Both the position numbers and the translations under genes were made by a program. The notes beneath the pieces are model-generated. The model was given only the letters and a program-made list of their open reading frames with translations. It was not told the origin of the DNA and searched no databases. Positions 1 through 15,000 of a stretch of 64,000 bases of DNA are shown piece after piece. Numbering within the stretch: position 1 is the first letter of the stretch; each line of letters starts with the position of its first letter. The DNA is from Microbacterium sp. BK668. GTDB taxonomy: Bacteria; Actinomycetota; Actinomycetes; Actinomycetales; Microbacteriaceae. The DNA lies in assembly GCF_004362195.1 (NCBI RefSeq), contig NZ_SNWG01000001.1, forward strand, positions 1,550,001 through 1,614,000, given 5' to 3'.

Positions 1-1
1 G

Positions 2-3000
2 GGCGGAATCGACATCGGTGTCGCCTCCATCACCGTCAACGCCTACCTCGCGACGCAGACCGACGTGTGGGCCAAGGGCGACGTGCGGGTGAACGCGCTC
101 GCGATCAAGCACGTCCAGTCGTACGCCGTCTCGATCGGCGGCGGATTCGTCGGTGTCGCGGGTGCCGTGTCGGTGTGGTCGATCGGCACCGCCCCCACCG
201 CGTCGTACTCGAGCGACGCCAACGGTCCGCACCGTGGTGCCTGGAGCGCCGCCACGTCGTACACGACGGGCGACGTCGTGACGTTCGGCGGGAACACCTG
301 GGTGGCCAAGGGCAACAGCCAGGGCGTGCAGCCCGGCACCGACGCCTCGAAGTGGCAGCAGGACACCCCGAAGAGCGCGACCGACGGGGAAGGCGCGAAC
401 GGTCAGCACCAGGCCGACCAGGTGGCCTCGGGCAACGGCAGCGACGCTCCCGCCCCGGCCTGGAGCAACGCCGCCGCCTACTCGAAGGGCGACTACGTCA
501 CCTTCAACGGCACGAAGTACCAGGCGACCGACGACATCCTCGCCGGTGCGGCGAACCCCGAGAGCAACGCCGACTGGTATGCGGTCAAGGACGGCTGGAA
601 GTCGGCGCTGGACGGCGCCCCTTCGGACGGCACCGCGGCGTTCGTGCTCGGCAGCGCCTACGCGGCCGGCGCCTATGTGAGCTTCGGCGGACATCGCTAC
701 CGCGCCAAGGCGGCCATCGCGAACGCGAACCTCACCCCGGACGTCGACACGGTCCGCTGGGCGAACGCCGACGACGACTACCGGTTCCGCGTCACGGGCG
801 GTGCCGCCGCATCCGATTCGAGCGTCAACGGATCGTACAGCCAGACCAGCCCGACATCCGACCAGTTCACGCAGCCCGCTCCGCCCTCGGGCGTGTCGGC
901 CGGCATCTACGGCGCCGTCCACTCGATGCTCGCCGACGTCGAGGTCGAGGCGCGCGAGCGGCTCGAGGTGTTCGTCCTCGCCGGTGCGGTCGCCGGGGGC
1001 GCGGGGGCGATCGGCGCCGGCATCGCCATCACGACCATCGCGGGCAGCGTCGACGCAGGGATCTTCGGCGGAGCGGTCGTCTCGGCAGGCGGCGCTGTGC
1101 GTGTCACCGCCGATCTCGAGGAGGACATCACGATCATCGCCGTGACCGGCGCCGTGGGCGCCGTCGCGATCGCCGGTCAGATCCTCGTCCTCACGGACTC
1201 CTCGTCGACCACGGCCCACATCGACGCCACCGCCGCGGTCGGCAAGGCCGTCGGCGGGATCTTCGTCACCGCCGACTCCGCCAAGACGGTCGCGGGCTTC
1301 GCGGTGGGCATCACGATCGCCCTCGGCGCGGTGGGCGCGGCCGTCTCGGTGATCGAGGTGTCCGGCGACACGCAGGCTCTCATCGGCCAGGGCGGCGTCG
1401 TCGCGATCGGCGCGGACGGCGCGATCGGCGGCATCAGCGTGAGCGCGACCGACCACTTCGATCCCACGTCCTGGGCCGTCGGCGTCGTCGCGGGCGCCGG
1501 AATCGCGCTCGGCGGCATCGTGTCGGTCATCGAGTACTCAGGGAAGACGCGCGCGGCCTCGTTCACGACCGGCGGCGTCGTGGTGTCCGGCCCTGTCAGC
1601 GTCGTCGCCACCGGTGACCGCAAGCGCATCTCGGGCAGCACCTTCAACGTGACGGTCGGCGCCTTCTCGTTCGGCTTCACGGTCGTCATCGCGACGAGCG
1701 ACCGCGACACCGAGGCCGAGCTGGGCGGCTCGGTCAACACCTCAGCCGCGGTGCTCGTGAAGGCGGATGCCTCCAACATCGTCCGCGCCTACGCCCCCGG
1801 CATCGTCGGCGGCGTGGCGGGGGTCGCGGCGATGATCCCCGTCGCGACGGTGTCGGGGCACACCACTGCGACGGTGAGCGGCACGGTCGCAGGGTCCTCG
1901 AACGCGACGGTTCAGGCGCTCGCCGAGAACCGCGCCGAGGCCGAAGTCATCATCGCCGGCATCTCGGCAGCCTTCGCCCTCAGCGTCGCGTACGCCAGCG
2001 CCCGGATCACCGACGACGCCGACGTCGTCGCTCAGGTCACCTCCGGCGGATCGATTTCCTCGTCGGGAAGCGTCGCGGTCACCGCGGCGCTGAAGGGCGC
2101 GAATCTCCGCAACGAAGCGCTCGCCATCGGACGGATCGTCTCGATCGCCGCCGGCGCCTCGATCGGTCTCTTCTTCGCCGAGGCGTACATCGGCGGTGCC
2201 GTACGGGCGATCCTCGACGGGAACGTGACGAGCTCGGCATCCGTCTCGGTCAGCGCGACCGGCAAGAACCTCGCGAAGGCCGACGGCATCGTGGTCGCCG
2301 TCTCCGCGGCAGCGGGCATCGCGGCAGCCGTCCTCTCCGCCGAGATCGGCAGCGGCGCCGACGTCGAGGCGCTCTCGCGCGACGCCGACGACAACCAGAC
2401 GATCTCCAGCAGCGGCTCGATCTCCTTCACGGCGTCCAGCGGCAACGAGGCGCGCGTCGCGACGGGCATGGGCGCCGGGGGCGGGCTGTTCGGCGTCGCG
2501 GTCTCGGTTCCGACGGCGACGGTCAAGGCCGGTACGACGGCATCGGTGGCCGGCAACCTCACTGCCGGGGCGGCCGGGGTCACGGTCTCGGCGACGAGCG
2601 CGAACCTGGCCGTCGCCGAGGTGATCCTCGTCACCATCGGCGGCATCGGCGCCGTGGCGGTCAACGTCGCCGACGCCCGCATCACCGCCGAGGCCGTGAC
2701 GTACGCGCTCGTCCTCGCCACCTCCGCCGTAAGCGCCCCCGCCGGCGCCGTCCTGGTGAGCGCCACCTCCGCCAACAAGGTCTCGGCGACGACGACGGCC
2801 GTCGGCGCCGGGGTGGGTGTGAGCCTCAGCGTGCAGAAGAGCATCGCCTACACCGACGCCCCGACGAAGGCGTCGTTCGACGGCGACATCCCCAGCACGG
2901 CGACCAAGACCGCGAGCCTCATGGTGCAGGTCCGGGCGCGGAACCAGGCCGTCTCGGATGTCAACGTCCTCACCGTCTCGCTCGGCCTCGCCGGCACCGG

Positions 3001-6000
3001 TGTCTTCGCCGACGCGCGCGCCGCGGGCGACACGGATGCCGTCATCGACGCGAACGCGAACGTCGACGTGTCGGGTGCCGTCTCGGTCGACGCGCAGCTC
3101 ACCACGGGCGACGGCCAGCAGCACTACGCCCGCACGTGGGTGCGCGGCGGCTCGGCGGGCGGCATCAGCGCCGGCCTGGTCACGGCGAACGCGACGGTGA
3201 GCGGCTCGGTCCGCGCCAAGCTGAACGGCGCGGTGAGCGGCTCGGGATCCATCACGCTCAACGCCGACGCGACGATGGTCGCCGACGCCGACAGCCTCTT
3301 CGTCGGCATCGGAGCGCTCAGCCTCTCGGCGACCGAGACGGTCGCGCTCATCTCGGCCGACACGATCGCCGGCGGCGACGGCGGGACCGCCCACACCAGC
3401 GGCGCCTTCACGGTGACGAGCGACTCGACCTACACGGCGACCTCGAACTCCGATGGACCGACGGTGGGCCTGCTGACCGTCGACGTCAAGCTGCCCGTCG
3501 CACGCGTGAGCGGCGCGACCCGCGCGAGCTACCTCGGCCAGGTGACGAACGGCACGTCGGCGTCCGCGACGTCCGTGTCGCACAACACGGCCACCGCCGA
3601 CGCCTCCGAGATCATCGCCGTCGGCATCGTCGCGGTCGCCGTCGCGTACGCGCTCGCCGAGGTGACCGCCCTCACCGAGGCGGCGATCGGCGGCGCCAAC
3701 GTCGGGTCGGGCGCGGTCACGGTGTCGGCGACGTCCGACGACGACGCGACCGCGGCCGCAGGCGGGGGCACGGGCGGCGGGCTGACCGTCTCGCTGCTCC
3801 AGCCGGACGCGAAGGTGACCGGCATCACGCGGGCCTTCGTGGGCACGGACAAGACGGTTCAGGCAGGCTCGCTCACCATCACCGCAGTCGCGACTCCGGA
3901 TGCCTCGGCGGAGGCGAAGATGGTCGGCATCTCGCCGCTGGCCGACGTGCTGGTGTCGGGACCGCGCGCCACCGTCGGCGGCACGACGGAGGCCTACATC
4001 GGCTACAACGAGACGGTGACCCTCGGCTCGGGCGCTGCGAGCATCTCCGCCACGCGCACCGCGAACGCCACGGCGACCGCGACGAACGTCTCGCTCTCGC
4101 CGATCAGCATCTCGTTCGTCGACCTCGAGGCGACGACCGGCGGCGCGATCAACGCGTTCGTCGACGACCGCGCGAACGTCACGGCCGGATCCGTGAGCCT
4201 GTCTGCCGGCGGCACGAGCACGCCCAGCGCGGCAAGCGCTGCGGTCCAGGTGACGATCATCGGCGTCTCGGGGGCGCAGGTGCGGGCAACCGACTCCACG
4301 TCCGTCGCGACGTGGATCGGACCCGCGGAGGGCGACACCGCCGACAATCCCGCCGACCCCGCCACCGTGACGACCTCGGGAGCCGGCGGAGTCACCGCGA
4401 CCGCGAGCCTCACCTCCCAGCCGCTCGCGACCTCTCGCGCCGGCGGATTCTCGCTGGGCGTCGCGGCCGCCGTGGTCAAGGCCACGACCACCTCGACACC
4501 CGTCATCCGCTCGTACCTCGGCGACCGCGCCGAAGTGCGGGCCAATGGCGGCACAGCCGCGTTCACCGCCTCGACCACGGCGACCGCCATCGTCGACGCG
4601 CAGGGCTTCGGTGCGGCTCTCGGTGTGGCAGCCGGTGTCACCTCCACGAAGGCCGACCTGCGGCCGACCGTCCGCGCGTTCACGGTCGGCGGCGGGGTGC
4701 TGCTCGGCGCGAACGTCCGCCTCACCGCCCGCTCGAACATGCAGGACGACGGCACGCCGATCTCGCCCACCTACACGTACAACACGCTCGTCGGGAACAA
4801 CGTGCCCACCGTGGTCGCTCCCGCCTTCGCCCGCGTCTCGCTGGGCGCCGTGGCACTGGCGGCCGGCGTCGCCGGGGCATCCGCCGAAGCGATCAACTCG
4901 CCGATCGTCGGCGCCGTGGTCGGCGCCGGCACGACGGTCACCGCGACCTCGCTCACCGTCACCGCCCGATCCTTCGGCGACTCGCAGGTGGACGGGTTCT
5001 CGCTCGCCGCCGGCATCGGCGCGGGCGTCGGCATCGTCAGCGGCACGGCGACCTCGGGCGGAACGGTCGACGCGGGCTTCCACGGGGCATCCGGCACGAT
5101 CGGCTCGGCGTCCGTCCAGGCCATCGTCAGGGCGCGCGCCTACACGGCCGGTCGCGGGTTCAGCGGCGCGCTCGGCGCTGCTGTCAACGTCGGCAGCCAG
5201 CAGGCGAAGGTCTCGGTCGTCGTACGCACGCTCGTCGGCGGGACGCTCGTGGCGACCGGCGCCGTTCTGGTCCGGTCCGACGTCCGCACCTCGGTGTCGG
5301 CGGAGTACCGCGCACTGCAGCTCGCCGCGCTCGCCGCGGTCGGCACCGCCGACGTCGACGCGACGGACGAGTCGAGCATCCGCACCGCCGTCACGGGCAC
5401 CGGCACCGCGCGGTCCACGACCGGCAGCGTCACGATCTCGGCCTGGCACAACTTCGACGGCACCGAGTTCATCGACACGAACATCGTCGAGGCGTCCTCG
5501 AAGATGGCGAGCGCGTCGCTGCTCCTGGCCATCGGGACGGCGAGCCTGGATGCCGTCGCCAAGGCGACCACGAAGGCCGAGGTCGAGGGCGGCGCGACGC
5601 TGGCCGCGCCGTCGGGCACCGTGACGCTCGAGTCGCTCTCCGGCAACTACGCCCTCGCCCGCTTCGACCGTACTCAGGGCGGGCTCGTCAGCATCGCCCC
5701 GTCGGCGAATCCGACCGCCGAGGCGAGCGGAACGACGGAGGCCAACCTGCTCGGTTCCGTGCGCATCGTCTCGGGCGGCACCTCGAGCGGTGCCTCCATC
5801 CTGGTGGTGCTGGCCAAGGCCGAAGACCTCGCCCGGGCGGGCATGGACAACGCCGGCGGGGGGCTGCTCGAGATCTCGAGCTCGAGCTCCACCGCGAAGG
5901 GCACGCCGAAGGTCAAGACCACTCTCGGCGGCGGCTCGAGCGTCATCCTCACGACCGGGGCGATCTCGGCGAAGGCGCAGAGCCTCAACGACGCGGATGC

Positions 6001-9000
6001 CTCGACCTCGAGCGTCTCAGGCGGGCTTCTGCGCATCTCGACCTATTCCGCGACGGCGACGATGGACCCGACGGTCACGGTGGTCGTCACCGGCGGCGCG
6101 TCGATCACCAGCACGAGCGGCGACGTCACGATCGATGCGACGGCCAATGAGCCGCCCACTCCGAGCTCCGACGGCACCTTCAACGCCGGCACGAACGTGT
6201 CGGGCAACACGATCTCGTTCGCGCTCAAGCACGATGCGTACACCGGCCAGCTCGTGATCTACGACACGCTGGGTGCCGGGGCCCCGATCGCGACCGGACT
6301 GAACGGGCGCAGCATCAACGTCATCGTCACGGGAGCGAACACCCTGCAACTCGGGCTCGAGTTCACGTTCGACAACCCCGGCACGCTCGATGTGGTGGAG
6401 GGCGCGACGATCGACCCCGACACCGACATCATCGACTTCGGCTTCCAGTCGCACCGGTTCGAGACGGGCGACCTCGTCGTCTACCAGCCCGTCGGGGGCG
6501 CCATCGGCGGCCTGTCGGCGGGCGTATACAAGGTCTACAAGATCGACGCATTCCGCCTGAAGCTGCAGCTCACGTCGGTCGACGTCCTGGCGCCCCCTCA
6601 GGCCGTCGCGCTGCCGGCCGACGTCGATCTCGGCACGGACCGGATCAACGGCAGCCTCAGCAACGGCCAGTACGTCACCTACCACGCCGCCCCCGCATCG
6701 AACTTCTTCTCGTCCGCCGGCGTCAGCGGCAACGTGATCACCGTCGGGGTCGCCGACTCGGTGCCCCTCAGCGGCACGCCCATGCAGTACCAGGCGAACG
6801 GCGCTGCGATCGGCGGGCTGACCAGCGGCACGACCTACTTCGTCATCCGGGTGAGCGGCAACCAGCTGCGGCTCGCCACCACCTACTGCAACGCCCGGGG
6901 AATCGCGCTCGGCGCGAACGGCGTGTGCAACAGCACCTTCTCGGGCGGCATCGGCGGTGACGACGGCGGGTTCGGCAGCGCGAGCGTCGTCGCGATCGCC
7001 CTCAACCCGGGGGCGAGCCCGTCGACGGTGCGGCACCAGCTGAACGCCACCACGACGAGGGCGCTCGGCCCGCTCCAGGATCTGCGCGGCTACTGGGTCG
7101 TCGGCGCGAACGGCTCGAGCTTCCAGCTCTCGCAGACGTTCAACGGCGGCGCGATCAACCTCACCGGCGGGGGCGCCTACCCGCACGTGTTCCGGGTGGA
7201 GGGCGTCGACCTCACCGGCTCGGGCAGCGGCACCCAGCGCCTGATCCTCCAGCTCACGCCGACCAGCGGCATCCAGAAGCTCAACGGCATCGGCGGCCCC
7301 TCGGGCGCGACGAGCTCGACCGACGGCATCATCTCGGCGTCGGCGGCGGGCGGCGGCGGCGGGGCGATCAACGTCTCCAAGGCGTCGTCGAGCGCGAGCA
7401 CGACCGTGACGGTCGGCGTGACGATCGGCGGAAACGCCAGGATCACCGGCACGGACGTGTCGATCACGACCCACGGCACCGCGCAGGCCAAGGGCGTCGC
7501 CGGCAACGCCGGAGGCGGGGCGATATCGATCGGCGACTCCGACGCGCGCGCGACGACCTTCATCACCAACACGATCACCGTCGAAGCGGCCGCCCAGCTC
7601 ACGGCCCGCGACGACCTCACGATCGCGGCCTTCAGCGACCTGCGACCCAAGGTCCTCGCCTCGACCCAGCAGGGCGGTCTCGTGGGCGGCTCGTTCGGAT
7701 CGACCGACGCCCGCGGCGGCTACACCACCAAGACCGTCTCCAGCGGCACGCTCGTCGCCGCAGACCGCCTGGCCGTCGAGTCCCACACGTCCTTCGACGG
7801 GTTCTCCGACTCGGTCGCCGACGTCGGGGGCCTCGGGGCATCGGCCGAGACCGAGGCGAACGTCCTGATCGGCGTCGGCGCGGACGCTGCCGACACCCTC
7901 ACGGAGGTGGGCGGATCCATCACGGGCCGACACGTGCGCATCGCCGCCCTCGTCGACTCCGCGAAGGCCTACGCGCACACCTACACCTACGCGATCGCCC
8001 TGGGCGCCGACTCCGACGCCGACTCCGAGATCAGCGTCGAAGGTTACACGCGCACGACGCTCCTCGCCGGCCTCGCGATCGTCGGACAGGTCGACACCCA
8101 CATCGTCGCGGAGTGGCTGAAGGTCGACTTCAACTCCGACGCGTTCGCCGAGTGCGACTGCGGCGGTGGCGCGACCGACTCCTACGCCCGCATCAACCCG
8201 ACCCTCGAGGCGAAGGTCGTCGGCCGCAACCTCGCCGTCATCACGACCTCCGACCTGACCGTGCAGGTCAACGACCAGATCGACCGGATGCGGCGGCACG
8301 CCGACACCTCGGGCGGCCTCCTCGACTTCGGCAACGGCGGCGACAACGTCGGCAGCAACTCGTCGCTCCGCCGCGAGATCTTCTGGGAGGTCCGGGTGAT
8401 CATGCTCGGCGAGCCCAACCCGGTGCTCGAGGTCGACGCGAGCGGCACCGTCACCAAGATCGTCAACGTGCGCGTCTGCAACAACGTCGGCACGTGCTAC
8501 GAGGACAACCCCTTCACCGACGTCCACACCGAGGGCTCGCTCGCCGGCGCCGGGGCGACGACCATCACCGTGGACGACATCGTGTACGACCGGGGCGCAC
8601 GGGCGCGTTTCCTCGCCAACGACCTGTCTCTCCTCGGCGGGCCCGATGGCGACATCTGGGGCGGCGTTGGACGCTTCGAGTTCCAGCAGACGTGGGACTT
8701 CGTGCGGATCATCAACGCCTCGAACCTCAACCTCGTGACGAACATCATCGACGTCGTCAACTCGCTGAACCCGCCGCGCATCGACATCCGCGTCGACGAG
8801 ATCTGGAACAACGGGGCAGCGGCGAACGCCTCGCTCTCGGAGAACGACCCGAACACGACGTTCGACTTCGACATCGAGTACACCTTCCCGCCGAGCTATG
8901 TGCAGCTGCACAACACCTGCGCCTTCACGTGCCCGGTCCGGCAGCCGTTCATCCGCCTCGACGACTACATCGAGAACCCGCTCGGCGAGACGGAGATCTT

Positions 9001-12000
9001 CAACGCCTCTGGCGACGTCCTCTCGGGGAGCGGCCGCGAGCTCATCCGCACCAACGTCATCGACATCGACGCGCCGAACGGGAACATCGGCTTCCAGAGC
9101 CCCACCCACCAGAACCCCGACCCGGTGCGCAACCCGATCGAGATCGAGCTGGTCCACTACATCCACCCCGACCCGGACTTCTGCTCGGGGCCCGCGCCCT
9201 GCAACAAGGCGCCCATCGTGACGCTGGATGCCGGCAAGGACGTCGTGGTCGACCTCACCTACTTCCGGCGCACGGACGCCGCGCTCGGGACGCCCGCGAC
9301 GATCGTCATCGACCGCATCCGCGCAGGCGACGATGTGGACGTCGTCCTCAACGACTCCAAGAACGGCGACGGCCAGAGCTCGCTCGTGCTCGTCGTGGTC
9401 GATCTGTACGAGCCCGCATCGAGCTCGACGTACTACGACTTCACCTTCCCGTCGACGTACACCCCGGCCATCAACGACGGCAACTCGATCGAGCGGGGCG
9501 GGTGCGCGGGACCGTACCCGGGCGACTGCGGCACGGGCTCCGGCTCCTACGAGACGCACTTCCGTCCCGATGTCTCGAACGTGAACCTCGCGCACATCCT
9601 CCGCGCCCTCGGCACCGACGACGACGGCGAGATCGACTCGACGTACGACTTCACCGAGGTGCGCGCCGGCGACGACATCGACATCTGCCACGTGACGACC
9701 GGCGGCGAGGAGCCCAAGACCTGCTTCACGACGTCGATCGACAGCGCGACGCACACGGTCACGGCCGACGCCACGCCCGACACGACGATCGACATCGTCA
9801 TCAACACCGACGTCGCCTGGACGGGAGGCGCGGGTCACACCGGGCCGGTCGACGACCCCGGCATGGCCGTCAACGTCGCGCAGATCTTCCTGCGCACGAA
9901 CGGCGACATCACGGCGACCGAGCTCGTGGGCGACATGCTCGTCGGTCACATCCACTCGACCGACGGCGACGTCGTGCTCCACTCGCCGAGGCGGATCCTG
10001 GATGCCGACGGCCGGCCGACGATCGACGTGACCGGTGTCAACATCACGATGCACGCCGGCGAAGCGGGCGGGCTCGGCGGCATCGGCCTGGCGACCGACT
10101 GGCTCGAGATCAACACCGCCGTGCTCATCGGGACGAACCCGTGGACGGGCGTGAGCAACGGCGTGCTCAAGGCGTACGACCTCGACTCGGACGACGCGCA
10201 GACGGCCGGCATCTACCTCGACGAGCTCACCGGCGACATGCCGCTGTGGGAGGTCTACACCGCCGGCAGCACGAGCATCGCGACCGGCAACGTGGGTCTG
10301 CGGACCGTCGGCGGGTCGATCCTCAACGCCAAGCCGAACACCACCGAAGAGAACGTCCGCGGCGACTCGGTCGACATGGACGCCAACGGGGGCTCGATCG
10401 GCCTTCAGTCGAAGGACGTCGTCGTCGACTCCGGCCGCGCGCCCCCGTTCGGGTGCACCTACGTCAACTGCGGCAACACCCCCCTCACCGGGGCATCCGA
10501 TCCCGCGCTCGCGATGAACGGCGACGATGTCGGCCTCGAGGCGACGGGCAGCATCTACTACACCGAGTCGACGTCCTACCTGCGTCTGGTGTTCGCGCAT
10601 GCGCTCACCGGCGACATCCGCCTCACGGTCCGCGAGACGGCGGCGCTGGACGAGGACCTCTACCTGATCGCGTCCGGCACCGCACGATTCGCCGAGTCGA
10701 ACACCCGCGGTCCGCAGAGCGATGCCGACGCTCCCCGCAGCATCCCGAACGGCACGATCTTCGCCGAGGTCGGGAGCGTCGAGCTCCGCGTCGGCGACGA
10801 CGTGACGCTGCACCAGAACAGCCAGATCCTCGCGAACCTGTCGATCGACATCCGCGGGGACTACGGCAACGCCGACACCGGTGGCACCCTGGCGACGCCG
10901 GATCCCGAGCACGGCACGTCGATGATCCTCCGCGGCCGCATCGTCGCCGACTGCAACGTCACCGCCGGCGGCCCCGGCGACGACCCGATGGGCATCTGCA
11001 GCCCCTCGGCGGCGAACCCCGTGCCGGGCCGCCAGACGAACGTCTGGGGCGGCAGCGACGTCGACGTCATCCAGCTCGGCGACCCGTCGGGTCTCGACGT
11101 CAGCCAGCCCGGCGCGAAGACGACCTGGGGGAGCGCCGGCTACATCTTCCTCGGCTCGAAGACGACCGTGCACGGCAATGCGACGCTCGCCTCGACGACG
11201 GCCGACGGCGAGGACGAGATGACGGTCTGGTTCCTCCAGTCGATGAACGTCGTGACGAGCCCGACGGGCCTGCAGTCCGGCGTCGGCGCCGGCCACACGC
11301 TGAACCTCGACGGCCAGGGCGAGAGCGACCGCTACGCCGTCTACACCAGCGGCAGCCACGGAAGCGTCCGCAACTACGTGATCAACGTCCTCGACACGGG
11401 CGCTGCGAACCAGGGCGTGGACGTCCTCAACGTCTTCGGATACGACAACGCCTCATCCCTCTACAACGGCGCCAACGGCCGCACCGACGACATCTGGCTC
11501 CTGCGCGCACTCACCTGCATCGACAACGAGTCGCCGTTCGCCCTCAATGCGGGCGTTCCGGCGACGTGCGCGACCCCGACGGAGACGGCCGATCACCCCG
11601 CCTTCATCGCGCTGCTGGCCGGCAACAGCAGCGCCGACGGCGGCATCGGCCTGTACCGCGACCGGGTGGCCGGCAACGAGCCCAGCGCGTCCGTGCAGCG
11701 CATCAACTACGACCGCGCACTCAACGGCCGCATCACGGTCTTCGGCCTCGGCGGCAACGACGCGTTCTACGTCGACGACACGCAGGCGACCGTCACCCTC
11801 GACGGCGGCGCCGGCAATGACACATTCCAGATCGGGCAGATCTTCGGCACGCAGCGCGACAGCCAGCCGGCCCCCGAGGGCGGGGCGCTCCTGGCGGCCG
11901 ACACGTTCCCGGCGCTCGTCCCGACGACACGCGGCTGGCTGAGCCCGGGCGCGCACGCGCCGCTCCTCGCCACGGGAGGCACGGGCAACGACCGCTTCAT

Positions 12001-15000
12001 CGTCTACTCCAACCAGGCCGAGATCCAGCTCAACGGCGATGACGACAACGACCTCTTCATCGTGCGGGCGTTCGCGATCGCGGCGGTGTGCGACACCAAC
12101 GCCGACGAGACCGCCGGCTGCGGCCTGGGCGACGTGGACTTCCGCCCGGCGGGCGGCGTCTTCCCGACCGTGAACGGCTCCCGCACCAACACCATCGCGG
12201 GCGTGGCCCAGCTCGTCGGCACGTGCGAGCTCGGCGGCGGCAGGTACCGCTTCGACAACAACGGCGACGGCGTCTGCAACAACGCCGACGCGCACATCAC
12301 GTACAACCACGCCGCGGGCAGCAACGTCGACCTCGACAACACGATGTGGCTCGACGACGTCATCCCGCTCGACGCGAACGGCGTCGCGGTCCCCGTCATC
12401 GGTCTCGGCTTCTCGACGTCGCGCCCCCTGGACATCCGCGCCGGTGGCGGTGAGGACGAGGTCCAGTACAACGTCAACGCTCCGGTGAACATCGACGGCG
12501 GCACCGGCTTCGACAAGCTCGTCGTGCTCGGCACCGAGTTCGCCGACGACTTCGTGATCACCGACAAGGCGATCTACGGTGCCGGCCTGAGCGTGAAGTA
12601 CGCCACGATCGAGATCCTCGAGATCGACGGCCTCGAGGGCGACGACCAGTTCTTCGTGCTCTCGACCGCCTTCGGCGTGGCCTATCGCGTGATCGGCGGT
12701 CTCGGCTCCGATCAGATCTCGGTGGCCGGCGACGTCACGGCCGATATCGTCACCCGCGAGCTGGAGGGCGTCTCGGGCGCCGTCGACCACATCGTCCTCT
12801 CCGACGACCCTCGCTACAACGGCTCGGTCGTCGACGGGGTGCCGTACAACCTCGCGACGCCCGAGCAGGGCCTCGTCGTCATCACGGAGCAGGGCGCGAC
12901 GACGAGCGTGCGCGAGGGCACCACGAGCGGGCCGATCCGCGAGACGAACTTCTACACCGTGCAGCTGAGCCGCGCTCCGACCGCGAACGTCTACGTCACC
13001 GTCTCGGCTGCGCTGTCGCCGGACGAGGAGGCTCGCGGCACCTTCGACAACCCGTCCGGATTCGGGCTCACCAACGGCCTCGCCGACACGATCTGGCTGT
13101 GCGTGGACAAGGGCCCCGTGTACGGCGATCAGTGCAACTCGATCGGTGACTTCCAGCGTCACTACGTGCGCAACGGCCTCGTCATCGACGAGGCGGGCCG
13201 CGCCGTCGTCCTGACCTTCACACCCGGCGACTGGAACGCGGCTCAGCGCGTCTATGTCCGCGCCTACGACGACCTCCGGTCCGAAGGCGACCGCACGGTC
13301 GTCGTGCAGCACTCGGTGATCTCGACGGATGCCGCGTTCCACGGCGCCGCCGTGCGCCAGGTGAACGTCCGGGTCTACGACAACGACACCCCGGGCGTCT
13401 ACGTCACGCACGTCGAGCCGTCCGCAGCCTGCACGGCGAACGCCGCCAACTGCGTGCTGGACGACCGCGGCGTCGTCATCGAGGGCAGTGCCACGACGCA
13501 GCGCACCGACCAGGTGCTCGTCCAGCTCGCGAAGGACCCGGGCGCCCTCACGATCTGGGTGAAGATCTCGATGGATGCCGATTCCCAGCGCATCCTGCAG
13601 ATCCTCGACCCGGGGCTGGCAGCGCGGTGGCAGAAGATCGTCGACCCGGTGCTCGGCACCTACTACCTGCTGAGCTTCGACGGCACCAACTGGAACACCC
13701 CCGTACGCCTGACGCTTCAGGCTCGCAACAACCCCGAGCCGGGCGACCCGACGACGGCCGTCATCACGTGGGGTCAGGCGTCCGCCACCTCGGCGTACCG
13801 GTTCCCCAACCTCCGTTCCGGCCAGCAGCGCACCGACGTCCTCGTCTACGACGACGAGACCGCGAACGTCGTCACCATCCCGACCGGCCCCGACACGGTC
13901 ATCGTGAAGTGCGGGAACACCGCGTGCACGGTGCCCGGACTCACGGACGGGTACGTCATCCGCCTCACTACCGCGCCGACCGGTGACGTCCGCGTCATCA
14001 TCACCCCCGACGGGCTGGTCGATGTCGTGTCGGTCGGCGGGGTCGCCCTCACGCCGGCGGACTACGTCCTCATCGGCGGCGACATCCCGTCCCGCGTCTT
14101 CCTGGGCAACCTCGCCTTCTCGGGCTCCACCGTCACGCGGGCCAACGGCAGCGACACGGGCAGCTTCCGCGACGAGGGCCTCGCACCGGGGATGCGCGTC
14201 ACCTTCGCCGCGTGCACGGGCACGTACGTCGTGCAGAGCGTCGCGGCCGACGGCAGGTCGTTCACGGTGACGACGGCGCTCGTCGGATGCTCCGGCACCC
14301 TCACGGGCACTTCCATCAACGTCCTCACACGGCGCGGGATCTACAGCGGCTCCGGAGCCCTGACGACGGCGACGGGAGACGACGGTGTCAGCCACTATCG
14401 CCTGACCCGTGCGGGCGGCGGCTGGCTCGCCGACGGCTTCCTCGAGGGACAGTGGGTCCAGATCTGCGACGGCTTCGGTCACTGCGTGCGGGCGAAGATC
14501 CAGAACATCCGGGGCACCAACCCGGCCCGCGACGAGCAGCTCGAGTTCCGCCCCGTCTCGTACGACGACTTCGCGACTCTTGTCGGCACGGCGTTCACCG
14601 TCACGCGGATCGCGGCGCAGGCGACCTTCACGACCCTCGACTGGGCGAGCGACCGGTTCGTCGAGCTCCGCGCCGATCTCGGGTACTACCAGCCGGTCGT
14701 CCGCACGGGCGTCAAGACCTTCCCCGCCTCTCAGCACCTCCTGACGCGCCTGCGCGGACCGCTCGCGGTCGAAGGCGGCCCGTCGGGCGCCGATCGCTCG
14801 CTCGAGCTCGGACTCAAGCTCCCCGGCGAGCAGGACGGCCCGCTGTTCGGCATCGCCGCCCAGGCGCCGGAGTCGAAGCAGATCGACGTCCTGAACATCT
14901 ACGGCGACGGAAGCGTGGCCCACAACTGGGGCGTCATGACGTCGACGACGCTCCGCGGCCTCGGAATGGCCAAGGACCTCGACTTCGGCGCCGCCTATGG

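Noticed and set aside
6017..11359. Antisense open frame of 1,780 codons
   Set aside because: Same low-complexity composition and position opposite the giant gene's coding frame; no motif or start signal.
8113..11820. Plus-strand frame of 1,235 codons inside the giant gene
   Set aside because: Arg/His-rich out-of-frame reading of the giant gene with no domain; the in-frame product shows clear modules.
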